NCBI GenBank assembly: GCA_013373375.1
Contig: JABXHY010000061.1
Span: 33,870-97,869 of the forward strand
DNA length: 64,000 bases
Direction of reading: 5' to 3'
Origin: Gammaproteobacteria bacterium
GTDB taxonomy: Bacteria; Pseudomonadota; Gammaproteobacteria; Enterobacterales; Kangiellaceae
Below, piece after piece: positions 19,927-28,586 of the stretch. Under the pieces are notes generated by a model. The model was given only the letters and a program-made list of their open reading frames with translations, did no database searches and had not been told where the DNA came from. The translations under genes and the position numbers were made by a program. Numbering within the stretch: position 1 is the first letter of the stretch; each line of letters begins with the position of its first letter.

Positions 19927-20772
19927 TCAATCGTAAAAAGGCTTCAAGACTTGACGTACAGAGCTCAAATAAGAGCCTCCAAACAGGTTCAGGTGATTGA
20001 GCAAGTGGTACAAGTTATACAGTTTTGCGCGCTCCCTCCAACTCTCAGAAATACCACTAACCATTTGATATTCTTGATAAAAAACATCGTCAAACCCACC
20101 AAATAAAGTAGTCATGGCAAGTTCTGCTTCAGGCCATCCGTAATAACACGCTGGATCAAATAATTTAGGGCCTTCCGCCGTGTTCATTAGGTTACCGGAC
20201 CACAAATCACCGTGAATCAATACAGCTTTTTGAGCCGGCACCAACTCCGGCAAACGAAAGCAAACTTTCTCTATCGCGCTTAAATCCTCACTATTGAGTC
20301 TTCCTGAGTCATACGCAATCCGAGCTTGATACTGTAATCTTTGCTCGGCAAAAAAACGGTAACCATCCTTGTCTGGTTTATTTTGCTGAGGAGTAAGGCC
20401 ACAATAATTATCTTGAACGAATCCAAAACTATCCTGAGTATTACTGTGCAGGTCAGCCAGCTGTTTAGCCAAGTCTTTCCAAAAAGCTGAGCTCGCTGGA
20501 CGCTCTTCTAACCACTCCAGTACCATAGCTTGATGGTGAACAGCCAACACTTGAGGCGCAAGTCCTGTCACCGCATCAGAAATAGCCTTTAATCCCACAG
20601 ATTCCGCTTCAAACATAGTTTGTGCAGGATGATACTTTACGAAGAAACGCTTATCGCATGAGGTGACGACCTGGTAGCAATCGTTAATGCACCCGCCGCT
20701 TACCTGAGCAATAGATTCAATGCTCTTGTTTAGTTGCTGCTTGAGCCAAAGTTGTATATTTGAAGGGAGCAT
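19927..20772 (-). CDS. Fructosamine kinase family protein
   Basis: 281 residues, matching the family (PF03881, E. coli YniA/FrlD-unrelated fructosamine-3-kinase group). Visible elements are the N-terminal GGCINDCYQV nucleotide-binding loop, FFVKYH with the ATP-binding lysine, VLEWLEE hinge, LADLHS, the catalytic loop HGDLWSGNLM and the LFDPACYYGWPEAELAMT segment, which holds the metal-binding aspartate. Bacterial members phosphorylate ketosamines, or ribulosamines, to trigger deglycation of amines or proteins. The start is the ATG at 20772, and the gene is divergent from the amidohydrolase on the other side. There is no accessory deglycation gene beside it, so the physiological substrate is open. 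Confidence 0.9.
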   Translation of the reverse strand: MLPSNIQLWLKQQLNKSIESIAQVSGGCINDCYQVVTSCDKRFFVKYHPAQTMFEAESVGLKAISDAVTGLAPQVLAVHHQAMVLEWLEERPASSAFWKDLAKQLADLHSNTQDSFGFVQDNYCGLTPQQNKPDKDGYRFFAEQRLQYQARIAYDSGRLNSEDLSAIEKVCFRLPELVPAQKAVLIHGDLWSGNLMNTAEGPKLFDPACYYGWPEAELAMTTLFGGFDDVFYQEYQMVSGISESWRERAKLYNLYHLLNHLNLFGGSYLSSVRQVLKPFYD

Positions 20773-20922
20773 TACTTAGCCTCACAAGCTATTGAAATAC
20801 TGATCTATTTACTTTATCCGATAGTGACTTGCTTATAATGACAGCATTGTTGAAACTGGTTAAACTCCTGTCATCCTTTGCGAGTTCTATTTATATCTGT
20901 GAAATCTTTACGGGACCAATCA

Positions 20923-22647
20923 ATGCATAAAATTAATCGAACAAAAACGCCTCCGTTGAACCGACACTTTTCTACAAAACACAAAATAATAAACATCCTA
21001 GCTTTCTTTTTAGGCACTGTTATTAGTGGTGGAGTCTTCGCCGAAGCAACTTTAATCCATAATATAACAGGCTATACCATGACAGGTGAGCCCGGCAATC
21101 AAGCTAAGAGAAAGACGTTTGAAGCTCTGGTATTCGAACAAGGAAAAGTGTTATTTGCGGGCAGTCTCGAGCAAGCCAGTCAACAGTTTTCAGATGCAAA
21201 AAAAATCGATGGCAAAGGCCGAGTCATGCTTCCAGGACTTATTGACGCTCATGGCCACATTCTCGGGTTGGGACAAGGACTCTCCAGTGTTGATTTACGT
21301 GGCGTAACATCAGAAGCAGAAGCGGTTGAAAAAGTAAAAGCTTTCGCACGCGAAAATCCCAAACAAAAATGGATAATAGGCCGCGGCTGGAACCAGGTAC
21401 TGTGGCCCGATAAGCAATTTCCGAGTGCAGTATCACTTGACGCTATCAAACTCAATAAACCGATTGTTCTTAGCCGGATTGACGGTCACGCTGCATGGGT
21501 GAACAGTAAAGCGTTGGAAGTCGGTAAGATTACATCGAAAACACTGGACCCAGAGGGCGGCCAAATTATCAAAGACGAACAGGGAAAACCTACCGGAGTA
21601 TTAATTGACACTGCCGAGTATCTGGTAACTCAACACATTCCAGCAGCCACCGATTTGGAAAACAATTATGCGCTCGATAAAGCTTTTGAGCATTTACTGT
21701 CTCTTGGTATTACCAGTGTGCACGATGCCGGGATAGGTGATGATCTCTATCGGTTATACCAACTAAGAGCAAAACAAGATCAATTACCACTGCGTGTGTA
21801 CGCCATGCTCGATGGAAGTTCAGAAAAATTACCTCTGTGGCTTAAAAAAGGCTTTGTTAAAGATCCGGATGATCGATTGAGTATTCGCAGTGTGAAACTG
21901 TACTCAGACGGAGCTTTGGGCAGTCGCGGCGCGGCGATGATAGAACCTTACAGCGATCAAAAAGATCACAAAGGTTTGCTGGTAACAGCACCTGACGTCC
22001 TTGACAATAAAGTTGAACAAACACTCTCAGCCAACTTTCAAGCCAACATCCATGCTATTGGCGACCGCGGAAATCGAATCGTCCTCAACGCTATTGAAGA
22101 CGCTTATAAAAACGGATTTGGTAAAGGTCTTCGCCATCGCATCGAGCATACCCAGGTCGTTGCATTATCCGATCTTAAACGAATTAAAGAACTTAATCTG
22201 ATCGCCAGTATGCAACCAACACACGCCACAAGCGATATGAACATGGCAGAAGATCGCGTAGGTCCAGACAGAATCAAAGGCGCTTATGCCTGGCGAACAC
22301 TGTTAGACCAAGGCACTATCATAGCGTCGGGCTCAGATTTTCCGGTAGAGCTGGCAAATCCCTTTCACGGCATACACGCAGCAGTAACGAGACAAAATCA
22401 TGAAAACCAGCCTAAAGGCGGGTGGATACCTGAGCAGAAAATGACCCGAACAGAAGCATTTAGGAGTTTTACTCTGGATGCCGCTTTCTCAGCTCATCAA
22501 GACAATGTTCTTGGTAGCCTAGAAGTTGGTAAATGGGCTGACTTTATCTTGGTGGATAAGGATATGTTTGAAATTTCTGAAACCGAGCTATGGAAGATCA
22601 AAGTGCTCGAAACCTGGGTTGCTGGTAAAAAAGTATTCGAAAAATAG
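20923..22647 (+). CDS. Exported amidohydrolase, YtcJ-like
   Basis: About 574 residues from the ATG at 20923; the frame continues 15 codons upstream only to a TTG. A basic n-region and hydrophobic stretch (INILAFFLGTVISGGVFA) form a signal peptide, so the enzyme probably acts in the periplasm. The metal-dependent amidohydrolase fold (PF07969) is shown by PGLIDAHGHILGLG, KLYSDGALGSRGAAM, IHAIGDRGN, RHRIEHTQV and GSDFPVE. C-terminally, LEVGKWADFILVDKD is the composite-domain signature. YtcJ-type proteins are broad metal hydrolases with poorly known substrates (amides, imides, N-substituted formamides). It follows a divergent promoter region shared with the fructosamine kinase. ppiC lies 78 nt downstream and may have its own promoter. 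Confidence 0.88.
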   Translation: MHKINRTKTPPLNRHFSTKHKIINILAFFLGTVISGGVFAEATLIHNITGYTMTGEPGNQAKRKTFEALVFEQGKVLFAGSLEQASQQFSDAKKIDGKGRVMLPGLIDAHGHILGLGQGLSSVDLRGVTSEAEAVEKVKAFARENPKQKWIIGRGWNQVLWPDKQFPSAVSLDAIKLNKPIVLSRIDGHAAWVNSKALEVGKITSKTLDPEGGQIIKDEQGKPTGVLIDTAEYLVTQHIPAATDLENNYALDKAFEHLLSLGITSVHDAGIGDDLYRLYQLRAKQDQLPLRVYAMLDGSSEKLPLWLKKGFVKDPDDRLSIRSVKLYSDGALGSRGAAMIEPYSDQKDHKGLLVTAPDVLDNKVEQTLSANFQANIHAIGDRGNRIVLNAIEDAYKNGFGKGLRHRIEHTQVVALSDLKRIKELNLIASMQPTHATSDMNMAEDRVGPDRIKGAYAWRTLLDQGTIIASGSDFPVELANPFHGIHAAVTRQNHENQPKGGWIPEQKMTRTEAFRSFTLDAAFSAHQDNVLGSLEVGKWADFILVDKDMFEISETELWKIKVLETWVAGKKVFEK

Positions 22648-22725
22648 TTATAATGCCCCACGAAATCTCCCGTTAGCAGGCAAAGTGACTAACGGTATAT
22701 TAATTGTACAAAATAGGAGTTACCT

Positions 22726-23007
22726 ATGGCACGCGCAACAGCACGACATTTATTAGTGGACAGTGAAGACAAATGCAACAGCATTAAACAACAAATCAGT
22801 GACGGTGCAAGCTTTGCAGAAATGGCAAAACAGCACTCATCGTGCCCTTCTGGTGCCAATGGCGGAGATCTTGGTGAATTTGGACCAGGACAAATGGTAA
22901 AAGAATTTGATGAAGTTGTGTTCAGTGCTCCAGTCAACACAGTTCAAGGGCCGGTTAAAACTCAGTTCGGCTACCATTTACTCGAAGTAACGAGCCGCAC
23001 TGAATAA
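22726..23007 (+). CDS. ppiC: Parvulin-type peptidyl-prolyl cis-trans isomerase
   Basis: 93 residues, the size of the single-domain cytoplasmic parvulin of E. coli (PpiC). The signature elements are ARHLLV, FAEMAKQHSSCPSGANGGDLGEF, GQMVKEFDEVVF and TQFGYHLLEV, and together they cover the whole domain. There is no signal peptide, so it folds or modulates cytosolic proteins. The ATG is preceded by TAGGAGT at good spacing. Upstream lie a TATAAT-like -10 (22649-22654), without a clear -35, and a 7-bp inverted repeat CCGTTAG/CTAACGG (22670-22695). A strong terminator follows. Confidence 0.95.
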   Translation: MARATARHLLVDSEDKCNSIKQQISDGASFAEMAKQHSSCPSGANGGDLGEFGPGQMVKEFDEVVFSAPVNTVQGPVKTQFGYHLLEVTSRTE

Positions 23008-23097
23008 TTACTACTGATTATAGTGGTGAACACTTATTGCAATATAGAGGTATTGATTAATCCAATATCCGCATTTCGAGTAAGTGTGAGTTCAATT

Positions 23098-23127
23098 AAA
23101 AGTGGGCATCGCCCACTTTTTTGTTTT
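23098..23127 (+). terminator. Rho-independent terminator after ppiC
   Basis: AAAAGTGGGC / GCCCACTTTT is a perfect 10-bp stem with an ATC loop, followed by TTGTTTTT. It is about 90 nt after the ppiC stop codon and before the DUF1244 gene. Confidence 0.85.
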
Positions 23128-23199
23128 TAATTTTATTTGTAACTTGTTTAAATCAAAATCAATAGCACACTCAAATACAGATAAATAAGAAGAAGGCCT

Positions 23200-23484
23200 A
23201 TGGAAAAACAAACAGAAATTGAAGCGGCAGCATTTCGAAGACTACTAAAACATCTCGATGAACATAAAGAAGTTCAAAACATTGAATTAATGATTCTTGC
23301 TGATTTTTGTCGTAATTGTTTGTCCAAATGGATGGTCGCTGCTGCGCAAGAGCGAGATGTTGAACTCGACTATGAAGCAGCGCGCGAACATGTATACGGA
23401 ATGCCTTACAGCGAATGGAAAGATAAGTACCAGACTGAAGCAACTCCAGAGCAAATGAAAGCCTTTGATGCCCGTCGCAAGTAG
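23200..23484 (+). CDS. DUF1244 family protein
   Basis: 94 residues, full length for PF06844. The conserved core is present: VQNIELMILADFCRNCLSKWM with the paired cysteines, then the AREHVYGMPYSEWKDKYQ segment and EATPEQMKAF. The family is widespread in proteobacteria, structurally characterised as a small helical protein, but without an assigned biochemical role; the CRNC motif suggests metal or redox chemistry, which is inference. A purine-rich AGAAGAAGG precedes the ATG. It lies between the ppiC terminator and the MarR gene, probably as its own unit. Confidence 0.9.
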   Translation: MEKQTEIEAAAFRRLLKHLDEHKEVQNIELMILADFCRNCLSKWMVAAAQERDVELDYEAAREHVYGMPYSEWKDKYQTEATPEQMKAFDARRK

Positions 23485-23578
23485 TTGGTTCTTTGGTTTA
23501 ATTAATTATTCTGCAGTCGATTTGCGAGCACGAGCAATCAATCGTAAAATACAGATTGTATTGGTTAGGTAGTCAGTT

Positions 23579-24052
23579 ATGGAAAAGTACGAAGAATTAC
23601 TTATTTCGCTTAGAAGAATAATTCGCTCCATTGATTTGCATTCGAAAAAGCTCAATAAAGAGTCTGGCATGACCGGGCCACAATTATTGGTATTGCAAGA
23701 AATTGCAAAGCTCGATGGTGTTACTGCAAAAGGAATTGCAAAAAATATCAATCTAAGCCAGGGAACCATCACAACGATTCTTGATCGACTTGAATCACGA
23801 CAATTAATTCAACGAATTCGAAGTACTAACGATCGACGACAAATTTCATTGCACTTAACTGAAGAAGCAATAAGGTTGCTGGAGAAAGCGCCAAAGCCAT
23901 TACAAGATCATTTTATTGATCGCTTTAAACAACTTGAAGAATGGGAACAAAACTTGTTGCTATCATCATTTAGCAGAGTCGCTTCAATGATGGATGCCAG
24001 CGAGCTCGATGCAGCACCACTTTTAGAGATCAGAGGCGAAATAGCGAAATAA
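23579..24052 (+). CDS. MarR family transcriptional regulator
   Basis: 157 residues. The winged HTH is clear: GPQLLVLQEIAKLDGVTAKGIAKNINLSQGTITTILDRLESRQLIQRIRS, then NDRRQISLHLTEEA for the wing with the conserved DRR. Flanking helices form the dimer interface. MarR proteins are small-molecule-responsive repressors, often of adjacent genes. The neighbours here are DUF1244 upstream on the same strand and a convergent M20 amidase, so the target is not obvious. The ATG at 23579 lacks a strong ribosome binding site. No inverted-repeat operator could be picked out upstream. Confidence 0.92.
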   Translation: MEKYEELLISLRRIIRSIDLHSKKLNKESGMTGPQLLVLQEIAKLDGVTAKGIAKNINLSQGTITTILDRLESRQLIQRIRSTNDRRQISLHLTEEAIRLLEKAPKPLQDHFIDRFKQLEEWEQNLLLSSFSRVASMMDASELDAAPLLEIRGEIAK

Positions 24053-24093
24053 ACCCATTTAAAACTCTGCTTAACTCTCTATTATCGTATGAA

Positions 24094-25383
24094 TTAATTT
24101 TCCGCTAAATCAATAATCGTTTTCAGTAATAAATTTGAAGCTTTTTCAATATCATCCCAGTGAGACCATTCGTCAGGTGCATGGGAAATACCACCAACAC
24201 TTTTAACAAATATTAAGCCGGTGGGCACCATATCTGCAAAAAATTGACAATCGTGTCCTGCTCCGCTCGGCATTCTTAAATAATCAAGATTTGCTTGCTG
24301 CGCATTTTTTTCCAACACCGACACAACCTGATCAGAAAAGTGTCGTGGTTCCAACCAACTTAATTGCTCGTGCTCAAACTTCAAATTGTGTTTTCGTCCA
24401 ATTGCAGAAAGTACCTTATGACAGGCGTGGGAGACTTGCTTCATTATCTCGTTATCCATGTCCCGTCCAACCAACGTAAAGTGCGCTTCACCAGGAATAG
24501 TGTGCGCAAAACCGGGCTTTAGCTCTACCCTACCGATAGTTAAACGAGTGTACTCACTGCCTTCTTCATCAATAATTCGGCTTAATTCATGTGCAAAGTC
24601 TGCAACTCCCATAAAGGCATCACTGCGCATTTTCATTGGAGCAGTTCCTGCATGATCCGCTTTTCCCACAAACTTAATCAGCCACTTAAACACACCCGAA
24701 ATTCCGTCAACAACACCAACTGGTTTGTTCTCGGCTTCCAAAACAGGACCTTGTTCAATATGCAATTCTAAAAATGCGCGAATGGATTCCGGATCACGAC
24801 GTGCATGCAACGCTTGATGAACATCAAAGCCACAATCGGTTAATGCATCTTTTAAATAATCGCCATTCGGATCTTTCGCCGACTCCAGCCAATCTGGGGT
24901 TAAGTTACCCGTAAGAGCTTGCGCGCCTAACATACCACCAAAGCGCCCCTCCTCTTCGCTGGTTCCAATAATTTCTATTGGCCGTTTTATTGGTAGGTTT
25001 AATTCTTGAATGCGTCTCACACATTCAAGTCCAGCAATTACGCCAAGCGTTCCATCAAACATCCCACCAGCTGGAACCGAGTCCAAGTGGGAACCGATCA
25101 AAATAGCGGGAGCGTCGATAATTTCTTGTGAAGCATCTTTTGGAATATATCGGCCACAAACATTACCAACGCCATCAATATGGGTTTGTAATCCATTGGC
25201 TTCAAATTGTTTTTTCACCCACTGACGTGCTTCCATATCGATCGGCGTTAATCCTTGACGATAAACACCTTTGTCTTCTGGGTTATATCCAAATTGAGCA
25301 AGACGATAAAGATCATCTTCAATGCGTTGAATGTTGATAGAGTTATTAAACTGAGTGGGTCCGGAAGAAATAAGCGCCTCCAA
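24094..25383 (-). CDS. Zn-dependent M20 amidase (allantoate/N-carbamoyl-amino-acid amidohydrolase type)
   Basis: About 425-429 residues. It matches the M20 hydantoinase/carbamoylase family, whose members hydrolyse allantoate, ureidopropionate or N-carbamoyl-L-amino acids in the cytosol. Visible are the family N-terminus INIQRIEDDLYRLAQFG, the metal ligands in IGSHLDSVPAGGMFDG, EEEGRFGG, and GAGHDCQFF plus GISHAPDE near the C-terminus. The start is odd. No in-frame ATG or GTG exists before residue 50; TTG at 25383 is possible, but the GGAGG sequence at 25377-25381 overlaps that codon and sits exactly 5 nt before an in-frame ATT at 25371. The substrate is unassigned; a carbamoyl-amino-acid hydrolase would be notable given the carbamoyltransferase 3-5 kb away. 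Confidence 0.88.
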   Translation of the reverse strand: MEALISSGPTQFNNSINIQRIEDDLYRLAQFGYNPEDKGVYRQGLTPIDMEARQWVKKQFEANGLQTHIDGVGNVCGRYIPKDASQEIIDAPAILIGSHLDSVPAGGMFDGTLGVIAGLECVRRIQELNLPIKRPIEIIGTSEEEGRFGGMLGAQALTGNLTPDWLESAKDPNGDYLKDALTDCGFDVHQALHARRDPESIRAFLELHIEQGPVLEAENKPVGVVDGISGVFKWLIKFVGKADHAGTAPMKMRSDAFMGVADFAHELSRIIDEEGSEYTRLTIGRVELKPGFAHTIPGEAHFTLVGRDMDNEIMKQVSHACHKVLSAIGRKHNLKFEHEQLSWLEPRHFSDQVVSVLEKNAQQANLDYLRMPSGAGHDCQFFADMVPTGLIFVKSVGGISHAPDEWSHWDDIEKASNLLLKTIIDLAEN

Positions 25384-25407
25384 ACATTATGTTGAGTGAA
25401 GATTAGA

Positions 25408-25440
25408 AGGTTCCGCTTAAATGATATTCAAACGGAACCT
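25408..25440. terminator. Hairpin downstream of the cold-shock-domain gene
   Basis: AGGTTCCG / CGGAACCT is a perfect 8-bp inverted repeat with a 17-nt loop. It lies 11 nt after the end of the gene at 25451 on the - strand and directly before the M20 amidase. The following TTCTAAT is only a weak U tract, so it may be a terminator or a processing hairpin. Confidence 0.4.
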
Positions 25441-25450
25441 CGAGAACTAA

Positions 25451-25684
25451 CTAAGCCACACGAACTTCGATAGCTTGTATACCTCGGTCCGTTTTAGCGA
25501 CTTTAAATAAAACTTTTTGATTCGGTTTTAAATAATGGTAGCCATTAGTTTTGATATTTGAAGAATGCACAAAAATACTGTTTTTTTGATCAATTTGGAT
25601 AAAGCCAAAACCTTTTTTACGGTTAAACCAATCGACTTTACCGTTTAAATTAAACTTAAAAATTCGTGCTAATGATAAAAACAT
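25451..25684 (-). CDS. Cold-shock-domain protein
   Basis: 77 residues with an N-terminal extension of about 13 residues before the domain. The RNP1-like motif is GFGFIQI, the RNP2-like motif is IFVHSSNI, and the domain opens with GKVDWFNRKKGFGF. The end (VLFKVAKTDRGIQAIEVRV) matches the last strand. Likely an RNA or ssDNA binder. It diverges from the classical CspA-type protein at 53481 in this window: it is more basic and lacks the usual G-P-Q-A. It is the last gene of a co-directional block after cheW, with only 9 nt between them, so it is probably translated from the same mRNA. Confidence 0.85.
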   Translation of the reverse strand: MFLSLARIFKFNLNGKVDWFNRKKGFGFIQIDQKNSIFVHSSNIKTNGYHYLKPNQKVLFKVAKTDRGIQAIEVRVA

Positions 25685-25693
25685 AGTTGATTC

Positions 25694-26164
25694 CTAATCG
25701 TCATTTATGAGCCGATAGAAATCGAGAACCGAGTAAAGACGGTCGTTAGTATAAATGGTGCCTTTCACAAGTGTTTTTTGATCGGTCACATCAGTAGTGC
25801 GTTCAACCAGTTCTGGATCGAAATGAATGATTTCTTCCACACTGTCGACACTTATACCGATCAAATTGTCATCAAAAGACAATGTAATAATTCGCCAGTC
25901 TTTTCCCGGGTCCGATTTCGGTAAATCGAATAACAGTCGGCCCGAATATATAGTAGCAATGCTGCCGCGAATATTTAAAATACCTAAAATGCCATGAGGC
26001 GCTCCAGGAACAGGAGTAGGCTCAGTAAAATGAAAAATTTCTTCGATATCCGCTATTGGGTGACAGTACCGTGTTCCACTTATTTTAAACGTGATCCACT
26101 GCCACTCTTGAGGTTGTGATAAAACCTCAGCATCAATTGAGCCATCCTTTTTCATTTTGCTCAC
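25694..26164 (-). CDS. CheW-like domain protein
   Basis: 156 residues consisting of one CheW domain: WQWITFKISGTRYCHPIADIEEI, then PGAPHGILGILNIRGSIATIYSGR and LIGISVDSVEEI, ending with YTNDRLYSVLDF. CheW proteins couple receptors to CheA kinases. It starts at a GTG (26164) that overlaps the TGA of the upstream RRM gene by 4 nt, which indicates translational coupling; an ATG three codons in is the alternative. No cheA or receptor gene is nearby. Such isolated CheW proteins can serve as adaptors in other complexes. Confidence 0.88.
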   Translation of the reverse strand: MSKMKKDGSIDAEVLSQPQEWQWITFKISGTRYCHPIADIEEIFHFTEPTPVPGAPHGILGILNIRGSIATIYSGRLLFDLPKSDPGKDWRIITLSFDDNLIGISVDSVEEIIHFDPELVERTTDVTDQKTLVKGTIYTNDRLYSVLDFYRLINDD

Positions 26165-26445
26165 AGAGCTTTGGTCCCCTTTTTGGAGTATTTGCCTCGT
26201 CTTCGCTTTTTGCGCTGCTGTTTAAATGCAGGCGATACCTTCAGTACCTTGCCTGCCATCGGACTCCCGTCAACAATGTTGATGGCAGCCCGAGCATCTT
26301 CATTATAGCGCATCTTGACGAACCCGACCTTGTTATCTGGTTCAGTTTTTACTTCGACCTCTAAAACCTCACCAAAGTCAGCAAAAGCGTCCTCTAATTC
26401 GGCCTCCGTCACCTCTTCAGACAAATTCTCAACTTTTATTTTCAC
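26161..26445 (-). CDS. RRM-type RNA-binding protein
   Basis: 94 residues. One RNA recognition motif fills residues 1-70: IKVENLSEEVTEAELEDAF is RNP2 plus helix 1, VGFVKMRY is the RNP1 strand, and AGKVLKVSPA ends the domain. A strongly basic tail follows (KQQRKKRRRGKYSKKGTK). Small single-RRM proteins of this kind occur in cyanobacteria and several gammaproteobacteria and bind RNA, but their targets are mostly unknown. It starts with GTG at 26445, 61 nt after the end of asnB, and overlaps cheW by 4 nt. Confidence 0.85.
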   Translation of the reverse strand: MKIKVENLSEEVTEAELEDAFADFGEVLEVEVKTEPDNKVGFVKMRYNEDARAAINIVDGSPMAGKVLKVSPAFKQQRKKRRRGKYSKKGTKAL

Positions 26446-26506
26446 GTCAGATGAGCCCTATTTAAATTATCGCTATCCAGCAGTTCCGATACTGGAGCGC
26501 ATCACA

Positions 26507-28516
26507 TCAAGCATGCCAGCCCAGACTTTTCGCTTGTTCAGCAGCCTGTGCAGGGACATCTGTGGCAACAAACTTCTGATGCATAATTTGAACTCCGATA
26601 ACATGATTGATTACCGCATCCATCTGCACTCGATCATGATGTTCCGATGAATCACCTTGTTGCTGAATCATTGCTGCAACAGCTTTTGCATCTAATAAGC
26701 CTGCGGCATTGATTTGCTCGCTGCTGGCAAACTCATTTACTAATGTCATCAACGCTTGCCACTTTTTCTCATCGCGATGCGCTGGCGGAGCCATAAACGC
26801 AAACTTTTGTCGCTTATACAAGGTTTCTGGTAGTAATCCTTTCATTGCTTCTTTTAAGACGTACTTTTCAACCGGGCCTTTAATTCTTAATTGAGGAGGT
26901 ACTTTTGTGGCAAACTCAGCCAGATGATGGTCCAAAAATGCAGGTCGAGCTTCCATTGAATTTGCCATATCCACTCTATCTCCACCCCAAGTCAAAATTT
27001 GCCCTTCAAGCATGGTTTTAATCCAGACATACTGCGCTTTATCAAGCGGATGTCTCCCTTGAAGCATAGACAAATCAAATGTATCCGCAATTGCAGCGCC
27101 CGGATCATAGTCTTGCAATTGCTGACGTCTATCGTTCGTCAACAGTGATAAAGCAATTGAATCACAATGCAACCACGGTTGTAAGCATGTCGGAGTAAAG
27201 CCAACAAAACTTGAAATGGCTTTCGAGTTGTACTCTTCTTTCGGCAACATCGCACCTCTAAATAACGAGTTGTTGTGTTCTAATGATGACTTCCATATTT
27301 TACGTTGTTGTGAATCCAGATCTGACAATCCATACAAAAACATATCATTGCGAAACGATGGGTAACCTGCAAACAGTTCATCTGAACCTTCTCCGGTTAA
27401 CACCACTTTATAGTTAACTCGATTTACTTCCTGACTCATGAGCATTTTTGCAACACCGAGCGTATTGTAAATCGTTCTTTCGGTATGCCAGATGGTGCGC
27501 TCGAAATTTTCATAAAGATGTTCGGCAGATAAACTTAATACATGTTGATCGGCACCAACTTTGTCGGCCATTTCTTTTGCAATTGGCGTCTCATCGTATT
27601 CTTTATCGTCAAAACCAATTGTAAATGCTTTAACAGGATCTTGACTAACCGCTTGCGACAAACCAAGTATTGAACAGGAGTCGATTCCGCCTGAAAGATA
27701 AGCACCAACTGGAACGTCAGCAGTCAATCGTAGCTGAACCGCTTCTAATAATTTTTCTCGTACTGCTTCGATGTAATAATCTTCGTTAGGATTAATATCA
27801 TGCTCATCGGCTTGAGGAAAATCTATGTCCCAATATTTATGTTGCTCTACATTTAAACCATTACGACTGCGCTTAATTTTAACAATATGACCAGGTTTAA
27901 CCTGATGGATGCCTTTAAAAGCAGTAGAACCAGGTACCATGACTTGGATAAGCTGGTGAAACAAACCTTCTTCGTCAATTTCTCTTTTAACTTCTGGGTG
28001 AGCAAATAAAACTTTTAACTCAGAACCAAATACAATGCCGTTGTCGGTTTGTGTCCAATACAAAGGCTTAATTCCAAACCGATCGCGTACTAAATACAAA
28101 CAATCATCTGAATTGTCATAAAGCGCAAACGCAAACTCACCACGCAATTGCTCGAGAGTTTTTTCCAGTCCCATACGAGGAAACAAATGCAAAATAATTT
28201 CAGAGTCCGACTTAGTTTGAAAATCAGCTCCATCAGCGGTCAACTGTGCTCGAATTCTTTGATAATCGTACAGTTCTCCGTTTGCCGTTAGCATTAACTT
28301 TTCTTCATGTGCACAAAAGGGCTGACGACCTCGACTTTCATTTAAATCGATTATCGACAATCGAGCATGACTAAAACCAACGCCGCGATTTTCTAACACT
28401 TTATAACCAAAGCCATCGGGACCTCGATGATGTTGAATCGCGGCCATGTTGACTAATAATTGAGGCTCGATCGGACGAGAAGGATCGCGGTGAAATATTC
28501 CAGCAATACCACACAT
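26507..28516 (-). CDS. asnB: Asparagine synthase (glutamine-hydrolysing) / AsnB-type amidotransferase
   Basis: 669 residues. The N-terminal glutaminase domain begins MCGIAGIF with the catalytic Cys2 exposed after Met removal, followed by HRGPDGFGY, LSIIDLN and NGELYDY. The C-terminal synthetase domain has the PP-loop LSGGIDSCS at about residue 275, plus LTGEGSDELFAGY and DRVDMANSMEARPAFLDH. The family makes Asn from Asp, Gln and ATP. At 669 residues it exceeds E. coli AsnB (554) and is nearer the AsnO or exosortase-linked amidotransferase subgroup, so the acceptor may not be aspartate. It follows the carbamoyltransferase by 70 nt and probably shares its transcript. Confidence 0.9.
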   Translation of the reverse strand: MCGIAGIFHRDPSRPIEPQLLVNMAAIQHHRGPDGFGYKVLENRGVGFSHARLSIIDLNESRGRQPFCAHEEKLMLTANGELYDYQRIRAQLTADGADFQTKSDSEIILHLFPRMGLEKTLEQLRGEFAFALYDNSDDCLYLVRDRFGIKPLYWTQTDNGIVFGSELKVLFAHPEVKREIDEEGLFHQLIQVMVPGSTAFKGIHQVKPGHIVKIKRSRNGLNVEQHKYWDIDFPQADEHDINPNEDYYIEAVREKLLEAVQLRLTADVPVGAYLSGGIDSCSILGLSQAVSQDPVKAFTIGFDDKEYDETPIAKEMADKVGADQHVLSLSAEHLYENFERTIWHTERTIYNTLGVAKMLMSQEVNRVNYKVVLTGEGSDELFAGYPSFRNDMFLYGLSDLDSQQRKIWKSSLEHNNSLFRGAMLPKEEYNSKAISSFVGFTPTCLQPWLHCDSIALSLLTNDRRQQLQDYDPGAAIADTFDLSMLQGRHPLDKAQYVWIKTMLEGQILTWGGDRVDMANSMEARPAFLDHHLAEFATKVPPQLRIKGPVEKYVLKEAMKGLLPETLYKRQKFAFMAPPAHRDEKKWQALMTLVNEFASSEQINAAGLLDAKAVAAMIQQQGDSSEHHDRVQMDAVINHVIGVQIMHQKFVATDVPAQAAEQAKSLGWHA

Positions 28517-28586
28517 ACTATACTCCTAATAAAATTCTATTCGGACGTTTTAAAAGGCGCCAACTTAGCGCCATCCGGATTTTCAG

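Noticed and set aside
24053..24093. Terminator between marR and the M20 amidase
   Set aside because: The 41-bp convergent gap has no stem with a U tract.
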